A DNA stretch of 64,000 nt from Flavipsychrobacter sp. (GTDB lineage Bacteria > Bacteroidota > Bacteroidia > Chitinophagales > Chitinophagaceae), in the NCBI GenBank assembly GCA_021155965.1, contig JAJNBJ010000004.1, positions 158,985 to 222,984 of the forward strand. The letters are read 5' to 3'. The first letter of the stretch is position 1, and each line of letters opens with the position of its first letter. This document shows positions 14,560 through 22,893 of this stretch, in pieces. The notes under the pieces are model-generated. The model was not told where the DNA came from. It worked only from the letters and a program-made list of their open reading frames with translations, and searched no databases. The position numbers were made by a program, and so were the translations under genes.

Positions 14560-17529
14560 TTAGAATTTCCTCAACAGGGTGACATAAACGTCGAACTGGT
14601 TGATATGAGCAGGGGCGCCAAATTCATTTTCCCCGATCTTCTGGTTATACCATGTGCCAAACAGGCCCAGCGAAGTGCGGTAGTGGAAGGTCTTGTTATA
14701 GCCAACCCCTGCGCTCACTGTCTTATAATTGATCGTTTGCCCCAGGTAATATGTACGACTGAAATCATCGGGGCCATTACCGTAACCAAGTATTGTAGCG
14801 AAATAATCAGCATGCTTATTCATATAATACCTTGAGGTAAGCACACCGGCCCCAAAAACTCTTACTTCATTGCTGCTGTTGGTAAATTGTGTCGCATAAC
14901 CGCGCAGGCTAAAGTACATATCCTTATGCTCCTTGGCTATACCAAGCATACCTGCCAAAAACTGCCCGGTATAGGTCACACCACTGTCCGATTTCAGGTA
15001 GCGCCCGCCAATTTCGGCCGACCATCCTTTCTTTAGGTAAACAGTAAGTGCACCGGCGATCCTGTAAAGCGGGAAAATGCCGGGGTCAGACAGGCCACTC
15101 TTGTTGTCTAAAAGACCTGTAGTGTATCTTTTCTGCGGGTTATAAGAGCCCGAAAGGTTAATCCCTATCAGCTTGGCTATGGTATAGTTCCCCTCAAGGC
15201 CAAACTGCATGCCGGAGCCTATAAACCTGCCAGCATAGTCAACCCGTGCAGTAACAGAACCGTTTTTAAAGAATCGTGAGTACTGTACTGTGGCAATATG
15301 GTTGACACGGGATGCGGCTGAGTCAATTATCTTAGTGTGCAGGTAAGAGAAACCAAATTCATTTTTCAGCCTGCGGCTGAAGAGGTACTCAGTATAATCT
15401 ATTATTGCCGGGTCGTTAGGCGTTATTTTCAGCAATGTATCTGCATTCAGGTAGGCGTCATTCCACATCAATTGATTTTCATAGACCTGAGCCTTTTTCA
15501 TCAGGAAGAATGTGTTATTGGGGTATAATGTCCTTCCCCTGTTTATCAGGTTCAGCGCCTCGTCCCATTTCGTCTGGTCCATCAGCAGGTTAATGGTGTA
15601 GTACAATGGTAATGTATCCTTAGGTGCTACCTCCAGCGCTTTGTTGAATTGTACGAGCGCTTCATCTTTTTTGTCTGCAGCAAGAAATTGCTTGCCGTAG
15701 CCGGTAAGCTGGTCTACGTAAGTGCTGCGGTATTTAAGATTGTACGGATAGTTGGCATAAAGGTCGCTGGTAATAGCAAGTGCTTCCTCAAACCTGCCTG
15801 CCTCTGCAAGTACAGAAGATTTCTTTAGCTTGAACTCCCTGTTATCAGGATAGTGGGTCAATGCCTGCTCAGCATAATGTATTGCTGAATCAAAGTTTTT
15901 ATTGGCTGCATACAGGTTAATGATGTAGTTCAGTGCATCTGCATTCTCAGGCTGTTTTTCCAATATCTCCTGCAGTATCGGTATAGTACCGTAATAGTCG
16001 TCATACTGCATACTCTGGCGGCTTGCCTGCAGCGATTGTTCCACAAATGCCACCAGGTATTTGCGGCTGTTCGGGTACCTCGACAGTAACTGTTTAGATA
16101 TAAGTGCAGCTTCTGAGTAACGCTGGTATGCTTCCAGCGTCGCTGATTTTCTGTACAGGTATTCTTCGCTTCCGGGATAATAGGTAAGTGCTTCGTCTAT
16201 TGTATGCAGCGCTTCATCATACTTTTTTTGCTGAGAGTAAGTGCTGATAAGGTAATTGATAGCAGCCTTGTTAGAGTGTTCGTAGAACAATACCGATTTC
16301 AATGCTATCTCAGCACTGTCAAACTCCTGGCCGTTAATAAAGTCTTTTGCAGCAAGCGTTCTCAGCTCAATGAAGTTAGTTTTATTGGCTTTTGATGGAT
16401 TATTCTTGTACAGTTTTTCTGCAATGCGTGACGCAGGCATATACTGGCGCATATTTTCCAGTATTGCCATTTTTTTGGTCAGCAGATCGCGGTCGTTAGG
16501 GTAATGTTTCAGCCCGTTGTTTGCCCAGCCCAGTGCTTCTGAAAGCTGTCCGCGGCTTATGGCTATATTAGTTACATAATTAAGTGCTTCGCGGTTGGCA
16601 GGCTGCCGGTCAAGCACCGCCTGGAACTGCAGGTAAGGGTCAGTTTTCATATAATACTGGCCTGCTTCTGTACGCATATATACGTTCAGCTTCTGCACTT
16701 CGCTATTGGTAGGGTAGAGCTTCATCAGCTTTTCTATAACAGCTATTGCCTCTACATAACGTGACATTGATTCGAGGATGCTTACTTTCTTCATCAGGAA
16801 CTCATAAGAGTTTGGTGATGATTGTAACGCCCTGTTCACATAAGCCAGCGAGCTTTCGTAGTTGCCAGACCTGACATCCAATGAGAATACCGCCTGCAAT
16901 GCTTCTTTGTTCAGCGGGTCTTGCTCCAGCACGGCTTCATACGATCTTTTTGCTATTTCTATATATCCGCGGTGCGAATACTGGCGCGCCAGCGTTAATT
17001 TATAATCAAGGTAAACGCTTCGTATATACGAATCTGTGGAATAGCGTTCAAACAGGTAGTCAGCAAGCTTGGTGCTCTCTATCCAATCGCCCTCCTTGCT
17101 GTATATATCCAGCTTTTTCAGCAGCAGGTCACGGTCGTTGGGGAATTGCTTCAACCCCATGTCGGCATACTCCAGCGCCTGCAGGTAGTTACACGCAACC
17201 GTTTCTATGTTAACAAGGTAGATATATGCATCCTTGTACTTGGGGTTCTTCTCTATCACATAGTTCAGCTCTATGCGCGCGCTGTCCGTTTTACCGGCAA
17301 GCCCGAATGCTTTACCTAAAAGGAGGCGAATATCAAGGTTTCGGGGAGAAATGTCCTTGGCCTGGTTCAGCAGAGATACGGCCCTTTGGTAGCGCTTGGC
17401 TTCTATTTCTTTCTTCGCCTGCTTATATAGATCATCCGACGACTCCGTTTTCTTCAGCCACTGCGCCTGGACCCCTCCACAGAAGAGTATAAGCAGCACA
17501 CACAGCACTGATTTTACAGTTGATGCCAT
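14560..17529 (-). CDS. TPR protein with YaiO-type outer-membrane barrel
   Basis: A 989-residue protein: signal peptide, about 700 residues of tetratricopeptide repeats, then a YaiO-family beta-barrel (about residues 745-989, ending in the Phe-terminated strand FDVYVTLLRKF). The TPRs are organised in larger blocks of about 105 residues, each holding an ALNYV/AINYL-type repeat and a YPNDRDLLTKK-type repeat, repeated roughly six times. The layout (periplasmic TPR superhelix plus outer-membrane pore) is that of PgaA, BcsC or NfrA, which pass a polysaccharide from a synthase across the periplasm. The glycosyltransferase gene lies 69 bp upstream on the same strand, supporting export of its product. 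Confidence 0.9.
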   Translation of the reverse strand: MASTVKSVLCVLLILFCGGVQAQWLKKTESSDDLYKQAKKEIEAKRYQRAVSLLNQAKDISPRNLDIRLLLGKAFGLAGKTDSARIELNYVIEKNPKYKDAYIYLVNIETVACNYLQALEYADMGLKQFPNDRDLLLKKLDIYSKEGDWIESTKLADYLFERYSTDSYIRSVYLDYKLTLARQYSHRGYIEIAKRSYEAVLEQDPLNKEALQAVFSLDVRSGNYESSLAYVNRALQSSPNSYEFLMKKVSILESMSRYVEAIAVIEKLMKLYPTNSEVQKLNVYMRTEAGQYYMKTDPYLQFQAVLDRQPANREALNYVTNIAISRGQLSEALGWANNGLKHYPNDRDLLTKKMAILENMRQYMPASRIAEKLYKNNPSKANKTNFIELRTLAAKDFINGQEFDSAEIALKSVLFYEHSNKAAINYLISTYSQQKKYDEALHTIDEALTYYPGSEEYLYRKSATLEAYQRYSEAALISKQLLSRYPNSRKYLVAFVEQSLQASRQSMQYDDYYGTIPILQEILEKQPENADALNYIINLYAANKNFDSAIHYAEQALTHYPDNREFKLKKSSVLAEAGRFEEALAITSDLYANYPYNLKYRSTYVDQLTGYGKQFLAADKKDEALVQFNKALEVAPKDTLPLYYTINLLMDQTKWDEALNLINRGRTLYPNNTFFLMKKAQVYENQLMWNDAYLNADTLLKITPNDPAIIDYTEYLFSRRLKNEFGFSYLHTKIIDSAASRVNHIATVQYSRFFKNGSVTARVDYAGRFIGSGMQFGLEGNYTIAKLIGINLSGSYNPQKRYTTGLLDNKSGLSDPGIFPLYRIAGALTVYLKKGWSAEIGGRYLKSDSGVTYTGQFLAGMLGIAKEHKDMYFSLRGYATQFTNSSNEVRVFGAGVLTSRYYMNKHADYFATILGYGNGPDDFSRTYYLGQTINYKTVSAGVGYNKTFHYRTSLGLFGTWYNQKIGENEFGAPAHINQFDVYVTLLRKF

Positions 17530-17598
17530 TGTAGTTGTATTTAATGTTACGTTAGTTAGTTGTTGTTAGTTAGTTGTTTTTGTCAGTTAGCGGTAAAC

Positions 17599-19128
17599 TT
17601 AACCTGCTTTGACAGCTGTTCTTCTTTTTGGTTGCGAGAAGCCCTGGCGTTGCATATTGCCCCACGTGTGCTTCTTGCCGATTATAAAATTGAAATATCC
17701 CTTAAGCGCAAAAAATACGATCAGCGGGTGGTAGATGAACGGCTCGAGGAATGCCATAAGGCATAGCCCGATCGTCTCTCCCCATGTCTTATAATACTTG
17801 AACGTTATCTGGTCCCACAATAATGCGATGGTTGTGATCATCACAGAATAGGTGTAGACGAAAACGATCAGGATTATGGCATACGGCCAATTGATCTGTT
17901 GCGTTAATATCAGATAGATATAAAAAAGTATACCTAAAAACTCGATGATCGGAGCCAGAAGCTCGTAAAAGAAGTGGTACGGGAATACAATAAGCCCCAT
18001 ACGGCCGTAACGTGGGCTGAACAGGATCTTACGGTGGGTACTCATCAGCTGGGCAAGGCCGCGTCCCCAACGGGTACGCTGGCGGCCAAATACTTTCAGT
18101 GTGGTAGGCCCTTCCGTCCAGCAGAGGGTGATAGGCACATATTTTACAGAGTATTTCTTATTGTTGTCCGTCATGAAGGCGCCCATACGGGTAATGAGGT
18201 CCATATCCTCCGCCAGCGATAATGAGTCATATCCTCCTGCCTTAATGGCTATATCCTTATCGAACATACCCAAACCACCCGATACGTTAGGTACTGAATT
18301 GATACGGTCCCATCCCATTTTCCCTAATACGAAGGCGCGTATGTACTCCATCTCCTGGAAACGGGGGAGGATACGGCGCGGTGGGCGCACCCTTATCATC
18401 AGGCCTTCATCCACATCGCAGGAGTTTACCATGCGCAGGGTAGCGCCACAGGCAATAACCCTTTTATAATCCTCCTGTATCTGCATATCGCCGTTCACTT
18501 CGCGTACCGTGCTGGTTTCCGCATCCATGAAAGGTTTGATAAGTTTTATTAATGTGTCTTTGTCGAGGATACAGTCCACGTCAGTACACAGGAAGTAGTC
18601 ATAGATCGCCACATTGATACCGGCGTTCGACGCATCCGCTTTACTCTTACCATTTATCTTGTCGATAACCACCAGTTTATCGTAAGCCGGGTTGGTGGAT
18701 TTAAAAATTCTTTTTACCGGTTTGCTCAATAATTTTTCGCGGTAAGCGTAGTCAACCTGTACCAGTTCAAATTCCGAAACAAGTTTTTCCAGCGTGTCAT
18801 CCGTACTGCCATCGTTGATGATGATGACCTCGAACTTCGGATAATTAAATGTGAGCAGCGAACGTACGTTGGAGATGATGGTGACACCCTCGTTGAAAGC
18901 GGGCGCTATCACGGAAATGCCCGGTGCAAGCGGAGATTCGATGATGATGTTGTAATCTGCGTTAGCATTCTTTTTCATGTACCTGCGTATGGAGCCAAGC
19001 GACAGGAACGCGAGAACGCCATAAGCTATAAGCAGAGAGGTACCATACAGGAACACAGCATATTGAAAGAATATGCCGAGCACATCCCAAAAGGTGCCTC
19101 TGGAAAAAAAATCTATAATTACTTTCAT
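17599..19128 (-). CDS. Processive family-2 glycosyltransferase, membrane-bound
   Basis: A 509-residue inner-membrane protein. One membrane helix lies near residues 20-42, a GT2 catalytic domain at about 65-330, and three or four helices at about 365-480. The synthase motifs are complete: NDGSTDDT, the DxD motif DVDCILD, EDMDLITRMG (catalytic acidic residue region) and QRTRWGRG (QxxRW), as in cellulose, hyaluronan and PNAG synthases. No PilZ domain is visible, so direct c-di-GMP control through PilZ is not expected. The next gene in the unit is the TPR/YaiO porin; a HEAT protein and a response regulator lie upstream. The sugar polymerised cannot be told from sequence. Confidence 0.93.
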   Translation of the reverse strand: MKVIIDFFSRGTFWDVLGIFFQYAVFLYGTSLLIAYGVLAFLSLGSIRRYMKKNANADYNIIIESPLAPGISVIAPAFNEGVTIISNVRSLLTFNYPKFEVIIINDGSTDDTLEKLVSEFELVQVDYAYREKLLSKPVKRIFKSTNPAYDKLVVIDKINGKSKADASNAGINVAIYDYFLCTDVDCILDKDTLIKLIKPFMDAETSTVREVNGDMQIQEDYKRVIACGATLRMVNSCDVDEGLMIRVRPPRRILPRFQEMEYIRAFVLGKMGWDRINSVPNVSGGLGMFDKDIAIKAGGYDSLSLAEDMDLITRMGAFMTDNNKKYSVKYVPITLCWTEGPTTLKVFGRQRTRWGRGLAQLMSTHRKILFSPRYGRMGLIVFPYHFFYELLAPIIEFLGILFYIYLILTQQINWPYAIILIVFVYTYSVMITTIALLWDQITFKYYKTWGETIGLCLMAFLEPFIYHPLIVFFALKGYFNFIIGKKHTWGNMQRQGFSQPKRRTAVKAG

Positions 19129-19392
19129 TTGGGTTAGTTAAGTAATTCTATTTCAGTCCTAAGTTATTCACAGATAACTCACAACTACAACGACAAAAAT
19201 AATATTTATTTTGAAACTAAGTAATAATTGTTAGATTAGACCACTTGAGAAGTACCGGATAAGTGTATTTGTAATGTGTAAAATATAGATTTTCAATTGT
19301 ATTTTAGAGATACTGTACTTTTTTTAGCAAGTGTTTTTGTGCATTTCCGTCATTTTGGAAAAATTTTGATAAAATTGAATAGCTCTTTTGGG

Positions 19393-19605
19393 TTATGATA
19401 ATCCGAAGAACGAATTGTATTTTTTTAATATTTCGGTGGATTCGCGGATAGCGTCTGCTTCATTGTCGGCGTACACAACCAGCCAGGCGATATATCTTTT
19501 CCCCTCTTTTTCTGAAATACTGATAATATCTTCCGGGTTTATAATGGGTAATCTTTCAGCCAAAACAGGAATATTGTTCTCGAAGAAAACTTTGAAGTAT
19601 TTCAT
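19393..19605 (-). CDS. Small hypothetical protein
   Basis: A 70-residue frame (MKYFKVFFENNIPVLAERLP...SISEKEGKRYIAWLVVYADNEADAIRESTEILKKYNSFFGLS) with a natural-looking alternation of strand and helix and ordinary codon use. A frame of similar size exists on the plus strand (19388-19615), but its protein is Ser-rich and looks like a shadow. The family is unknown. It lies between the glycosyltransferase (264 bp downstream) and the HEAT gene (151 bp upstream), on the same strand as the exopolysaccharide genes. It may be a small accessory protein of that system. Confidence 0.6.
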   Translation of the reverse strand: MKYFKVFFENNIPVLAERLPIINPEDIISISEKEGKRYIAWLVVYADNEADAIRESTEILKKYNSFFGLS

Positions 19606-19756
19606 GGCACTTTAGTGTGCGCGCGAAAGTATTGGTAAGCTGATGATATTCCACTACTACTTTCGTGTGATATTTTACTGTGGTTATATTACTGCTACAA
19701 AAAAGTAGAGCCCGGATGCATCCCAGCTCTACGATATGATTTAATAAAAAGGATGA

Positions 19757-20911
19757 CTAATATTTTATCAGCGGGTTCTGGCAGTGGCGGATGATGAGCT
19801 GGTTCTCCTCGTTGGTGGTCTCCATGATCTCGTTGAGCATGAGGCGGGAGATCTGCGAATTATGCCTGATGATGGCGCGTGCTGCATTCATCTGCACATC
19901 AAAGTTGTTGGAGAATAAGAATTCGTTCTTCAGGAACTCCAGGTGCTTGCCCGATGCAATGCGGCCTAATGCCTTCAAGGTTTCTATCTGGCAATTCACC
20001 GGCTGGCTGGTGTACATGCTCACCAGTTTTTCCTCGGCAATTTCTGCGCTCAGCTTGCCCAGGCATTTAATCGCCTCGGCGCGGAAGCGGTGGTCTTTTG
20101 TGCCCAGCAGCTCCAGCACAGACGGGATGGCAGTTTGCTGGTCGTAATAGGCGATCAGTTTCAGGCAGAAGACAACTATGCTCTTGTTGTTGGAGTAGCT
20201 TACCCAGCGCGAGAAGTTGGGGATGGTAATATCTTTTGTAGTGGTGATGATCTTGAACATCTCCATTTGGTCCCACGGCAGTATAGGCTCTGTGGCAACA
20301 TCGAAGAATTTGAATGGTTCGTTCTTGCTCAGCTGGATGTAGGCATTACGCGATGCAGCCCTGAGGGTGGGGTTAACACTGTTGGTGAGTGGCAGCAACA
20401 TGGAGTCGGAGATGGGGATATCCATTTGTGTCAGCTCCACAAGGGCTTTTATTTTTGTTTCCCACTTAAATGTCCTCAGCTTGGCGAATGAATCTTCCAC
20501 CAGGTTCATATCTATGTAGAGCTTGCGCAGCAGTTCGCCTACCTCGCCGCGGAAATTTTTGCGGTAGCGTATCAGTGTATCTATCAGTATCTGCCTTACA
20601 GCAGGTTTGCGGAATATTTTGTTGGAGAGCGCTTTCTGGTCGAAATGAATTTCTTCAATTGGAATGTCTTTGCCAAGGTTCTCGTTCAGCAGTACCTGCT
20701 CGGTAATGAGGTCTTCTATTATGGGGCTGAGGTGTGCCAGCCTTTTATTGTAAACAGATGAATTATACCTGCGGAACAATATAGAGCCATAGGCTATGAG
20801 CGTAGCCATTACCGCCACGAAGATCAGAATGAGCGCTATCTCGATGAAGAGCGGCAGCAGGCTGAATTGTTCGTAAGCGAGAAAGAGGAGGTTAGCAAGA
20901 TCGTTCCACAT
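19757..20911 (-). CDS. Membrane-anchored HEAT-repeat protein
   Basis: A 384-residue protein with one N-terminal membrane helix (about residues 20-46, IEIALILIFVAVMATLIAYGSILF), then a cytoplasmic helical solenoid. HEAT-like repeats are clearest at about 150-200 and 265-360 (for example ELLGTKDHRFRAEAIKCLGKLS and ETLKALGRIASGKHLEFLKNEF). HEAT repeats mediate protein binding. The gene starts 6 bp after the response-regulator gene stops, so the two are surely translated together. With the glycosyltransferase downstream, a role as scaffold linking the regulator to the synthase is a fair inference. Confidence 0.85.
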   Translation of the reverse strand: MWNDLANLLFLAYEQFSLLPLFIEIALILIFVAVMATLIAYGSILFRRYNSSVYNKRLAHLSPIIEDLITEQVLLNENLGKDIPIEEIHFDQKALSNKIFRKPAVRQILIDTLIRYRKNFRGEVGELLRKLYIDMNLVEDSFAKLRTFKWETKIKALVELTQMDIPISDSMLLPLTNSVNPTLRAASRNAYIQLSKNEPFKFFDVATEPILPWDQMEMFKIITTTKDITIPNFSRWVSYSNNKSIVVFCLKLIAYYDQQTAIPSVLELLGTKDHRFRAEAIKCLGKLSAEIAEEKLVSMYTSQPVNCQIETLKALGRIASGKHLEFLKNEFLFSNNFDVQMNAARAIIRHNSQISRLMLNEIMETTNEENQLIIRHCQNPLIKY

Positions 20912-20917
20912 AGCTGG

Positions 20918-21319
20918 TTACTTTTTTTTCGTAACGAATTGTGTTTTACTGTTTTTGTTGGCTATCAGTTTCCGTATGCGCATCAGCAATTCGCCGGCCA
21001 TTATTGGTTTTTTCAGGTAATCGTCGGCGCCGAGGCGGAAGGCCTCTGTGATGGTTTCTTCGTTGCCTACCGAAGATACTACGATGATACCCACATTCCT
21101 GTTGCCCTGGTTGTGGCGCAGCCTGCCCACTACCTCCAGCCCGTTGGCGTGGGGTAGCATGAGGTCGGTAATTACAATGTCAAAAATGGTGTGGTCAAGC
21201 AGGTCGAATGCCTCTTTGCCATCGGTCGCTGTCACCACATTAAACCCATCTTTGTTCAGGATGTTTTTAATGGCTTTGAGCATTATATCGTCATCATCTA
21301 TTACCAGGATGTTCGGCAT
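20918..21319 (-). CDS. Stand-alone response regulator receiver protein
   Basis: A 133-residue single receiver (REC) domain without an output domain, ending in a short basic tail. Key residues are present: the acidic cluster DDDD at 8-11, the phosphoacceptor Asp52 in DIVITDLMLP, the Ser in VVSSVG and the Lys in YLKKP. Such proteins act by binding partners when phosphorylated. The HEAT-repeat gene follows after 6 bp. No histidine kinase gene is in the window, so the kinase is unknown. A TACCTTTA near-match to the -7 element lies at 21352-21345 on the minus strand, about 26 bp before the ATG. Confidence 0.95.
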   Translation of the reverse strand: MPNILVIDDDDIMLKAIKNILNKDGFNVVTATDGKEAFDLLDHTIFDIVITDLMLPHANGLEVVGRLRHNQGNRNVGIIVVSSVGNEETITEAFRLGADDYLKKPIMAGELLMRIRKLIANKNSKTQFVTKKK

Positions 21320-21498
21320 ACTTTGTATATACTTAATTGTGAATTAAAGGTATAAAATAGTACGATCACTATTTATATCTATAATGCAAATATCATGTAT
21401 TAAATCTGAAAAACAAAAACACAGTAATACGTTAAGTATATAATTACGTGTTTTTATATAATTATCATATGTGTTTTTTAAATTATTTTCCCGAAAGA

Positions 21499-21795
21499 TC
21501 AGTTAGCCATATCCCTGATCTCCAGGATATTTGCCACAATAGTATTGCTTAGTTCATCCTCCAGGTATTCGGGTATCACCTTTACCTCGCCATTCACCAT
21601 TTTGGGCCGGTCGTCATACAGTTTCCAGGTATGGCCGTCTTTTTTAAGCTGCACGCGGTGCGGGATGCCGCAGTTATAATCGGCATGTATCTTTATTTCG
21701 CCCACGGTGGTCTGGTGCGGCTCAAAATGCAGGTGAAATTCAACATGCACAGTGCCGCGCGCAGGCACATTTACCTGGAATTCTCTCAGTTCCAT
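21499..21795 (-). CDS. Small protein of unknown function
   Basis: A 98-residue protein without signal peptide or membrane helix, predicted mostly beta (ELREFQVNVPARGTVHVEFHLHFEPHQTTVGEIKIHADYN). It is rich in His, with the pairs HLHFEPH and PHRVQLKKDGH. The overall look suggests a small beta-sandwich, but I recognise no family. It stands alone, about 180 bp upstream of the response regulator start, on the same strand, with a repeat-rich non-coding region before it. Clean reading frame and normal composition make it likely real. Confidence 0.6.
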   Translation of the reverse strand: MELREFQVNVPARGTVHVEFHLHFEPHQTTVGEIKIHADYNCGIPHRVQLKKDGHTWKLYDDRPKMVNGEVKVIPEYLEDELSNTIVANILEIRDMAN

Positions 21796-21974
21796 AAAAG
21801 ACTTTTAATTGGTTCCCAAGTTAAAGACTATGGGTAGAATATCCAAGCCCACACCGAAGCACCCGGCCCGGTTTGTATAGCCCGGTGTTTTTTGCGCATT
21901 TTCCGCCATTTTTTTTTGGGGAGCATCCGGTTCTCTTAAATTTATGGTTATCATAGTATTTGTATATTTTTTAT

Positions 21975-22012
21975 TGCGCACTATTTGCGCATTCTTTGCG
22001 CACTTTTGCGCA
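21975..22012. repeat. Four TGCGCA palindromes spaced by one helical turn
   Basis: TGCGCA begins at 21975, 21986, 21997 and 22007 (spacings 11, 11 and 10), each set in T-rich sequence. A fifth lies near 21894. All would face the same side of the DNA. The 21795 gene starts about 180 bp away on the minus strand. Confidence 0.6.
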
Positions 22013-22192
22013 TTTTTGTTACACGTAAGTTGTAAGTGGTAAGTCATAGGTGATTGGCTGTGGGTTGTTTTGGTTTCTGTATCGGTAATTTGTTTAACCG
22101 CAAAGGCCCCCGCCAAGGCGGGGCTGGCTGCTAAGAACCGCAGAGAGCCGCAAAGTTTTGTTGTGTGTAGCATAGTAATTGGGGTTGTTACT

Positions 22193-22247
22193 GTGTAAAG
22201 TTCCGCAGGAAATTTTTGGTGAAAAAATTTAATTTCCATGACGGTAC
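22193..22247 (+). repeat. Dispersed 55-bp intergenic repeat, copy 1
   Basis: This matches the reverse complement of 63626-63680 at 48 of 55 positions without gaps. It starts GTGTAAAGTTC and ends TGACGGTAC. Both copies are intergenic and 41 kb apart in opposite orientation. Confidence 0.75.
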
Positions 22248-22730
22248 ACCCGTGACGGAAAATAGTTTGCGCTGTGGAAGCGGGTTTCGGCGGTTTGTGA
22301 AAATTTTTTGTATTGAAAAACTTTTGTGGCAAAAGCTGCCGGTGCAACCGGTACTTTTTTTCGGTATATTGTGGGAAGTGTTACAATGGTTATTTTGGGG
22401 GTTAAATGTGTGTGCTGTGTGCGATTACCTGTAGAAGCAGGATGCGAAATATGGGCTGCAGATATAATAAATGAGGCAAGGTAATAAACATGAACTAACC
22501 GCTCCGATGCCGCCGGGTACCCGCTAACACACGGGCTATGCTATGGGAGACCCGGCTTAGACGGAAAAATACAAAGCAATATTTTCAACTTTTCAAAGCC
22601 CCCGCCAGATCGGTAATTGCGTCATATTGCACAACCTGCTAATAGAACAGCTATTATACAAGATATAAAGAAAATAAATACCGTTTTTTAACTATGCGCT
22701 ACCGCTAAATGACGGTACGAAAATACCGCT

Positions 22731-22784
22731 ATTTAACTGTATATAAATCTCAATAACATTTTAGAGATTTATGTTCAGTTAAAT
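22731..22784. repeat. Long A+T hairpin upstream of T9SS cargo gene
   Basis: Outer arms ATTTAACTG (22731-22739) and CAGTTAAAT (22776-22784), a symmetric 3-base internal loop, inner arms ATAAATCTC (22743-22751) and GAGATTTAT (22764-22772), and a 12-base loop. All 18 pairs are perfect. It lies 110 bp before the 22894 gene. Confidence 0.7.
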
Positions 22785-22893
22785 ATACCCTTTATGCTGC
22801 GCCATGAAACCCAATATTTATACGTGCTCCGAACGTGAATTTCCTTCATCTCGCCACACCATCCATTTTCTCACCTTTAAAACTTTAATAAAT

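Larger units (their letters stand above)
21796..22893. other. Repeat-rich non-coding kilobase
   Basis: No convincing gene is seen. It holds the phased TGCGCA sites, GC-rich palindromic debris (CCCCCGCCAAGGCGGGG near 22107), one copy of a dispersed 55-bp repeat (22193-22247), a CCGGGT/ACCCGG pair around 22514-22553 and a long A+T hairpin (22731-22784). The minus-strand frame at 21805-22347 is made of this repeat material. Confidence 0.6.

Noticed and set aside
21805..22347. 180-codon minus-strand frame
   Set aside because: It runs through the TGCGCA array and other repeat DNA; composition is uneven and no domain is visible.
22500..22560. Possible structured RNA (CCGGGT ... ACCCGG)
   Set aside because: Stem too short and loops inconsistent; it fits no tRNA or riboswitch pattern that I know.
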